NCBI RefSeq assembly: GCF_003086295.3
Contig: NC_092044.1
Span: 70,918,528-70,982,527 of the forward strand
Source of the DNA: Arachis hypogaea
Lineage: Eukaryota; Streptophyta; Magnoliopsida; Fabales; Fabaceae
Reading direction: 5' to 3'
DNA length: 64,000 bases
Shown: positions 58,485 through 64,000 of the stretch, piece by piece
Position numbering within the stretch: the first letter of the stretch is position 1
Layout: each line of letters starts with the position of its first letter
Made by a program: the position numbers and the translations under genes
The notes under the pieces: model-generated
Seen by the model: only the letters and a program-made list of their open reading frames with translations
What the model was told of the DNA's origin: nothing
The model's database searches: none

Positions 58485-60823
58485 TCACAGATGTTCAGAG
58501 CAATGTTGGAACCTCCCAACACCAAACTTAGAGTTTGAATGTGGGGATTCAACACCAAACTTAGAATTTGGTTGTGGCCTCCCAACACCAAACTTAGAGT
58601 TTGACTGTGGGGGCTCTGTTTGACTCTGTTTTGAGAGAAGCTCTTCATGCTTCCTCTCCATGGTTACAGAGGGATATCCTTGAGTCTTAAACACAAAGGA
58701 TTCTTCATTCACTTGAATGATCAATTCTCCTCTATCAACATCAATCACAGCCTTTGCTGTGGCTAGGAAGGGTCTGCCAAGAATGATGGATTCATCCATG
58801 CACTTCCCAGTTTCTAGGACTATAAAATTAGCAGGGATGTAATGGTCTTAAATCTTTACCAGAACATCCTCTACAAGTCCATAAGCTTGTTTTCTTGAAT
58901 TGTCTGCCATCTCTAGTGAGATTCTTGCAGCTTGTACCTCAAAGATCCCTAGCTTCTCCATTACAGAGAGAGGCATGAGGTTTATGCTTGACCCTAGGTC
59001 ACACAGAGCCTTCTCGAAGGTCATGGTGCCTAATGTACAAGGTATTGAGAAGTTCCCAAGGTCCTGTCTCTTTTGAGGTAATCTCTGCTTAGTCAAGTCA
59101 TTCAGTTCTTTGGTGAGCAAAGGGGGTTCATCCTCCCAAGTCTCATTACCAAATAACTTGTCATTTAGCTTCATGATTGCTCCAAGGTACTTAGCAACTT
59201 GCTCTTCAGTGACATCTTCGTCCTCTTCAGAGGAAGAATACTCATCAGAGCTCATGAATGGCAGAAGTAAATCCAATGGGATCTCTATGGTCTCAGTATG
59301 AGCCTCAGATTCCCATGGTTCCTCATTAGGGAACTCATTGGAGGCCAGTGGACGTCCATTGAGGTCTTCCTCAGTGGCGATCACTACCTCTTCCTCCTTT
59401 CCAAATTCGGCCATGTTGATGGCCTTACACTCTCCTTTTGGATTCTCTTCTGTATTGCTTGGAAGAGTACTAGGAGGGAGTTCAGTAACTTTCTTACTCA
59501 GCTGACCCACTTGTGCCTCCAAGTTTCTAATGGAGGACCTTGTTTCAGTCATGAAACTTTGAGTGGTTTTGATTAGATCAGAGACCATGGTTCCTAAGTC
59601 AGAGTGGCTCTGCTTAGAATTCTCTGTCTGTTGCTGAGAAGATGATGGAAAAGGCTTGCAATTGCTAAACCTGCTTCTTCCACCATTATTGTTGTTGAAA
59701 CCTTGTTGAGGTCTCTGGTGATCCTTCCATGAGAGATTTGGATGATTTCTCCATGAAGGATTATAGGTGTTTCCATAGGGTTCTCCCATGTAATTCACCT
59801 CTTCCATTGATGGGTTCTCAGGATCATAAGCTTTTTTTTCAGATGAAGCGTCCTTAGTACTGCCTGGTGCAGCTTGCATTTCAGACAGACTTTGAGAAAT
59901 CATATTGACTTGCTGAGTCAATATTTTGTTCTGAGCCAATATGGCATTCAGAGTATCAATCTCAAGAACTCCTTTCTTCTGATTTGTCCCATTGTTCACA
60001 GGATTACTTTCAAAAGTGTACATGAATTGGTTATTTGCAACCATTTCAATGAGTTCTTGAGCTTCTGCAGGCGTCTTCTTCAGACGAAGAGATCCTCCAG
60101 CAGAGCTGTCCAATGACATCTTGGACAGTTCAGACAGACCATCATAGAAGATACCTATGATGCTCCATTCAGAAAGCATGTCAGAAGGACACTTTCTGAT
60201 CAATTGTTTGTATCTTTCCCAAGCTTCATAGAGGGATTCACCTTCCTTCTGTCTGAAGGTTTGGACTTCCACTCTAAACTTACTCAATTTTTGAGGTGGA
60301 AAGAACTTTGCTAAGAAGGCATTGACTAGCTTTTCCCAAGAGTTTAGGCTTTCTTTGGGTTGTGAGTCCAACCATATCCTAGCTCTGTCTTTTACAACAA
60401 AAGGGAATAGCATAAGTCTGTAGACCTCAAGATCAACCCCATTGGTCTTGACAGTGTCACAGATTTGCAAGAATTCAGCAAAAAACTGATGAGGATCTTC
60501 CAATGGAAGTCCGTGGAACTTACAATTCTGTTGCATTAGAGAAACTAATTGAGGCTTAAGCTCAAAGTTGTTTGCTCCAATGGCAGGGATAGAGATGCTT
60601 CTCCCATAGAAGTCGGGAGTAGGTGCAGTAAAGTCACCCGCACCTTCCTTGCATTGTTGGCATTGTTGTTGTTTTCGGCTGCCATGTCTTCTTCTTATTT
60701 GAAGATTTCTGTTAGGTCCTCTACAGAGAGTAGTGCTTTAGTTTCTCTTAGCTTTCGCTTCAAGGTCCTTTCAGGTTCAGGGTCAGCCTCGACAAGAATG
60801 CTTTTGTCTTTGCTCCTGCTCAT
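58485..60823 (-). pseudogene. gag-protease of the non-autonomous element, nearly intact
   Basis: The start region is MSRSKDKSILVEADPEPE with an in-frame stop after about 42 codons and a shift near 60640. From 60536 the frame is open for 562 codons: the retrotransposon gag domain (RLMLFPFVVKDRARIWLDS; SLYEAWERYKQLIRKCP), a coiled-coil region, NTYNPSWRNHPNLSW, SSIRNLEAQVGQL, and the protease site KALCDLGSSINLMP. One in-frame TAA at 58848-58850, then the flap segment ILGRPFLATAKAVIDVDRG. The tail carries three NSKFGVG-type repeats, which are the translated TAAGTTTGGTGTTGG motif. No CCHC zinc knuckle. Likely shell protein and its protease, acting in the cytoplasmic particle. Confidence 0.83.
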
Positions 60824-62444
60824 ATGAAAGAGAAGAGAACAAGAAAATATGGAATCTTCTATGTCACAGTATAGAGATTCCTTGAGATGTCAGAGGAAAA
60901 GAAGAATAGAAGGAGGAGGTAGAAGAAGAGGAATTCGAACTTATCAAGAGAGATAGAGTTCGAATTGTTGATAGTGGAGGAGTGTTAGTCCTTAAATAGA
61001 AGGATGTGAGAAGAGGGGAAGAATTTTCGAAAATAAATTAAAGGATTTTGAAGAAATTTTGAAAAATTGAAGAATGATTTTTGAAAATTAAAGTTGGGAA
61101 AGAAATAAAGTGATTTTTGAAAGAGATTTTGAAATTAGAAATCAAAAAGATTGAAAATTATTTGGAAAAAGATGTGATTAAGAAGATATGATTGAAGAGT
61201 TATGGTTTTAAAAAGATATGATTGAAAAGATATGACTGAAAAACAATTTAAAAAGATTTAATTTTTAAAATTAATGACTTGGCTAACAAGAAATTTAAAG
61301 GATATGATTCAAACATTAAACCTTTCTTAACAGAAAAGGCAACATACTTGAAATGTTGAATCAAATCATTAATTGTAGGCAAGTATTTTTGAGAATGGAA
61401 AGAAATTGATTTTGAAAATATATGATTGAAAAGATATGATTTGAAAAATTATGCTACCCTTTTGGGCGTTAAACGCCCAGCCAGGTACCCTGGCTGGCGT
61501 TTAAACGCCAGTTTTCCTTCTTCACTGGGCGTTTTGAACGCCCAGCTTTTTCTATGTAATTCCTCTTTTGCATGTTCTGAATCTTCAATTCTCTGTATTA
61601 TTGACTTGAAAAGACACAAATTAAAAATTTTTTTTGAATTTTTAATGATGAGAAATAATCAAAATGCCACTAAGATCAAATAAACAATGCATGCAAGACA
61701 CCAAACTTAGAAGTTTGTATACTATTGACACTAACAAATTGAGAATGCATATGAGAAACAACAAAACACTCAAGACAAGAGAATTTAAAGATCAGAGCAA
61801 GGAAATCATCAAGGACTACTTGAAGATCAATGAAGAACATAATGCATGTAATTTTTGAAAATTAGAAGAATAAAGACATGCAATTGACACCAAACTTAAA
61901 ATTAGACACTAGACTCAAACAAGAAACATAAAAATATTTTTTATTTTAAGATTTTATAAATTTTTTTTGTGCTTTTTCGAAAATTGAGTGGAAAAGAAAA
62001 ACAAGGGTTCAAAATTCTTAATGAGAATTCCAAGAATCATTGCAATGCTAGTCTAAGACTCCGGTCCAGGAATTAGACATGGCTTCACAGCCAGCCAAGC
62101 TTTCAGTGAAAGCTCCGGTCCAAAACACTAGACATGGCCAATGGCCAGCCAAGCTTTAGCAGATCATTTCTCACAACAACAAAATTGATAGAAATCAACA
62201 AGCTCTTGTGATGATAAGTTGAAACCTCGGTCCAAAAGATTAGACATGGCTTCACAGCCAGCCATACTTCAACAAATCATCATGAAACTCTAGAATCCAT
62301 TCTTAAAAACTTTGAAGAACAAAATAGAAATATTTTTTTGTATTTTTGAAAAATTTTTGAAAGGTAAAAAGCTTAAACATAAAATAAAATTACCTAATCT
62401 AAGCAACAAGATGAACCGTCAGTTGTCCAAACTCAAACAATCCC
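60824..62444 (-). other. Leader of the non-autonomous FIDEL-type element
   Basis: Non-coding and AT-rich. On the element strand it holds, in order, three repeats at 62045-62270, ACACCAAACTT copies (61698, 61886), GGCGTTTAAACGCC palindromes (61460-61545), and a TATTTAAGG plus pyrimidine-rich stretch (about 60830-61000) just before gag. Confidence 0.65.
62045..62270 (-). repeat. Leader repeat: three copies of a GGCTGGC..GCCATGTCTA unit
   Basis: Units near 62050-62098, 62113-62152 and 62224-62264, each with CTCGGTCC/CTCCGGTCC and AGACATGGC..GCCAGCC on the + strand. The core resembles the LTR inverted repeat GGCATGGCC..GGCCAGCC (63410-63430). Confidence 0.7.
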
Positions 62445-62462
62445 CGGCAACCGCACAAAAAA
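62445..62462 (-). other. Degenerate primer binding site
   Basis: On the element strand TTTTGTGCGGTTGCCGGG; the usual GGCGCCGTTGCC core is partly lost. Confidence 0.6.
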
Positions 62463-62464
62463 CT

Positions 62465-64000
62465 TGGTGCACGAAATTGTGATCATCAATGGCGCCATCA
62501 ACATGGTACGCTCAATTGCAATCCCAACTCTTTATCACAACTTCGCACAACTAACCAGCAAGTGCACTGGGTCGTCCAAGTAATAAACCTTACGCGAGTA
62601 AGGGTCGATCCCACGGAGATTATTGGTATGAAGCAAGCTATGGTCATCTTGTAAATCTCAGTCAGGCAGATTCAAATGGTTATGGAGGATTAATGATTAA
62701 AAGATAAATAAAATATAAAATAAAGATAGAGATACTTATATAATTCATTGGTGAGAATTTCAGATAAGCGTATGGAGATGCTTTGTCCCTTCCGTCTCTC
62801 TGCTTTCCTACTGTCTTCATCCAATCCTTCTTACTCCTTTCCATGGCAAGCTGTATGTTAGGCATCACCGTTGTCAATGGCTACAGTCCCATCCTCTCAG
62901 TGAAAATGTTCAACGCGCTCTGTCACAGCACAGCTATTCATCTGTTGGTTCTCGATCATGTCGGAATAGAATCCAATGATTCTTTTGCGTCTGTCACTAA
63001 CGCCCCACAATCGCGAGTTTGAAGCTCGTCACAGTCATTCAATCCCTGAATCCTACTCAGAATACCACAGACAAGGTTTAGACCTTCCGGATTCTCAAGA
63101 ATAGCCGCCAATGGATTCTAGCTTATACCACGAAGATTCTGATTAAGGAATCCAAGAGATATCCACTCAATCTAAGGTAGAACGGAGGTGGTTGTCAGGC
63201 ACATGTTCATAGGTGAGAACGATGATGAGTGTCACGGATCATCACATTCATCAAGTTGAGAAACAAGTGATATCTTAGAACAAGAATAAGCTGAATTGAA
63301 TAGAAGAACAATAGTAATTGCATTCATACTCGAGGTACAGCAGAGCTCCACACCTTAATCTATGGTGTGTAGAAACTCTACCGTTGAAAATACATAAGGA
63401 CAAGGTCTAGGCATGGCCGAATGGCCAGCCTCCCAAATAGGGTTCAATCATAAAAACATGATCAAAAGATGATCCAGAGATTGAAAGATCCCCCCAAATA
63501 CAATAGCAAAAGGTCCTATTTATAGAGAACTAGTAGCCTAGGGTTTACAGAAATGAGTAAATGACGTAAAAATCCACTTTCGGGCCCACTTGGTGTGTGC
63601 TTGGGCTGGAAATTGAAGCTTCCATGTGTAGAGACTTTTCTTGGAGTTAAACGCCAGCTTTTGTGCCAGTTTGGGCGTTTAACTCCCACTTTTGTGCCAG
63701 TTCCGGCGTTTAACGCCGGAAATTCTAAAGCTGACTTGGAACGCCTGTTTGGGCCATTAAAACTCGGATAAAGTATAGACTATTATATATTGATGGAAAG
63801 CCCTGGATGTCTACTTTCCAACGCAATTAAGAGCGCGCCAATTAGGTTTTTGTAGCTCCAGAAAATCTACTTCAAGTGCAGGGAGGTCAGAATCCAACAC
63901 CATCTGCAGCCCTTTTCAGCCTTTGAATCAGATTTTTTGCTCAGGTCCCTCAATTTCAGCCAGAAAATACCTGAAATCACAGAAAAACACACAAACTCAT
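62465..64000 (-). repeat. 5' LTR of the non-autonomous FIDEL-type element, partial
   Basis: On the + strand it starts TGGTGCACGAAATTG and runs off the window about 120 bp short of its expected end. TATA (rc) at 63515-63524. Confidence 0.9.

Larger units (their letters stand above)
27903..64000 (-). mobile_element. Element D: Athila/Tat-like Ty3 retrotransposon, minus strand, extends past window
   Basis: Visible native parts are the 3' LTR (27903-30126), 3' internal region (30127-30928 and 50460-51314) and pol (51315-53975). The CACTA element (30929-50459) and a FIDEL-type element (53976 onward) are inserted in it. Its pol and 3' region resemble element B. Confidence 0.82.
53976..64000 (-). 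mobile_element. Non-autonomous FIDEL-type retrotransposon in pol of element D, 5' LTR runs off the window
   Basis: Order on the minus strand: 5' LTR (62465 to past 64000), degenerate PBS, leader, gag-protease (60823-58485), hairpin I, ORF3 (57730-56584), hairpin II, 3' LTR (53976-55524). RT, RNase H and integrase are absent. Gag is long and nearly intact. It fits a gag-plus-ORF3 partner of a pol-bearing FIDEL-type element; the peanut literature names such a partner Feral, as I recall. Confidence 0.85.

Overview
This window is plant nuclear DNA made almost entirely of nested transposable elements. I saw no intact host gene. The family most often present has LTRs opening TGATGAGCGGATAATTTATA, a tRNA-Asp-type primer site and a 'GGCGTT..AACGCC' vocabulary. 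From memory this matches the FIDEL Ty3-gypsy family of peanut (Arachis), so I infer an Arachis intergenic region. The species and family names are recognition, not a search result.

Layout, reconstructed from LTR ends and target-site duplications (TSDs). Outermost is element A, a non-autonomous FIDEL-type element on the + strand whose start lies outside the window. Its visible pieces are 10377-12599 and 26217-27902. Three insertions split or bound it. (1) Element B, an Athila/Tat-like Ty3 element (+, 1-10376), holds broken gag-protease, reverse transcriptase/RNase H and integrase. It carries two solo FIDEL-type LTRs, at 1245-2956 (TSD gacag/gacaa) and 7728-9371 (TSD gatag/gctag). (2) Element X (minus, 12600-26216, TSD ccaac/cccac) is a non-autonomous element with one long unrecognised reading frame. 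Its 3' LTR is split by a 6.2-kb internally deleted FIDEL-type element (+, 12768-18930, perfect TSD cttct). (3) Element D (minus, 27903 to beyond the window) is an Athila-like element. Its 3' part is split by a CACTA transposon (30929-50459), and its pol by a non-autonomous FIDEL-type element (minus, 53976 to beyond the window). The CACTA element in turn holds a full-length, pol-bearing FIDEL-type element (minus, 37792-50267, perfect TSD gtgac).

How the parts relate. The pol-bearing element at 37792-50267 could in principle supply enzymes to gag-only relatives (A, 53976 onward, and the deletion derivative), which share LTR ends and leader signals. Its own pol carries stops, so this copy is probably dead. 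The CACTA element carries a decayed fragment of a NET/KIP1-like host gene and a very asymmetric subterminal repeat array.

Most interesting unexplained structure: two short hairpins recur at fixed places in unrelated element families, with stem sequences that change while pairing is kept. Hairpin I (loop AGGCAA or close variants) sits about 25-60 nt after the last gag or pol stop in most copies, and about 220 nt after it in element X. Hairpin II (loop built on GGGA/AGGA) sits just before the motif TTTAAGTTTGG (or TTTAAGTGTGG in X) at the 3' LTR boundary, and again about 40-55 nt before the extra 3' reading frame (ORF3). ORF3 also has its own TATA box and pyrimidine-rich leader in at least two copies.
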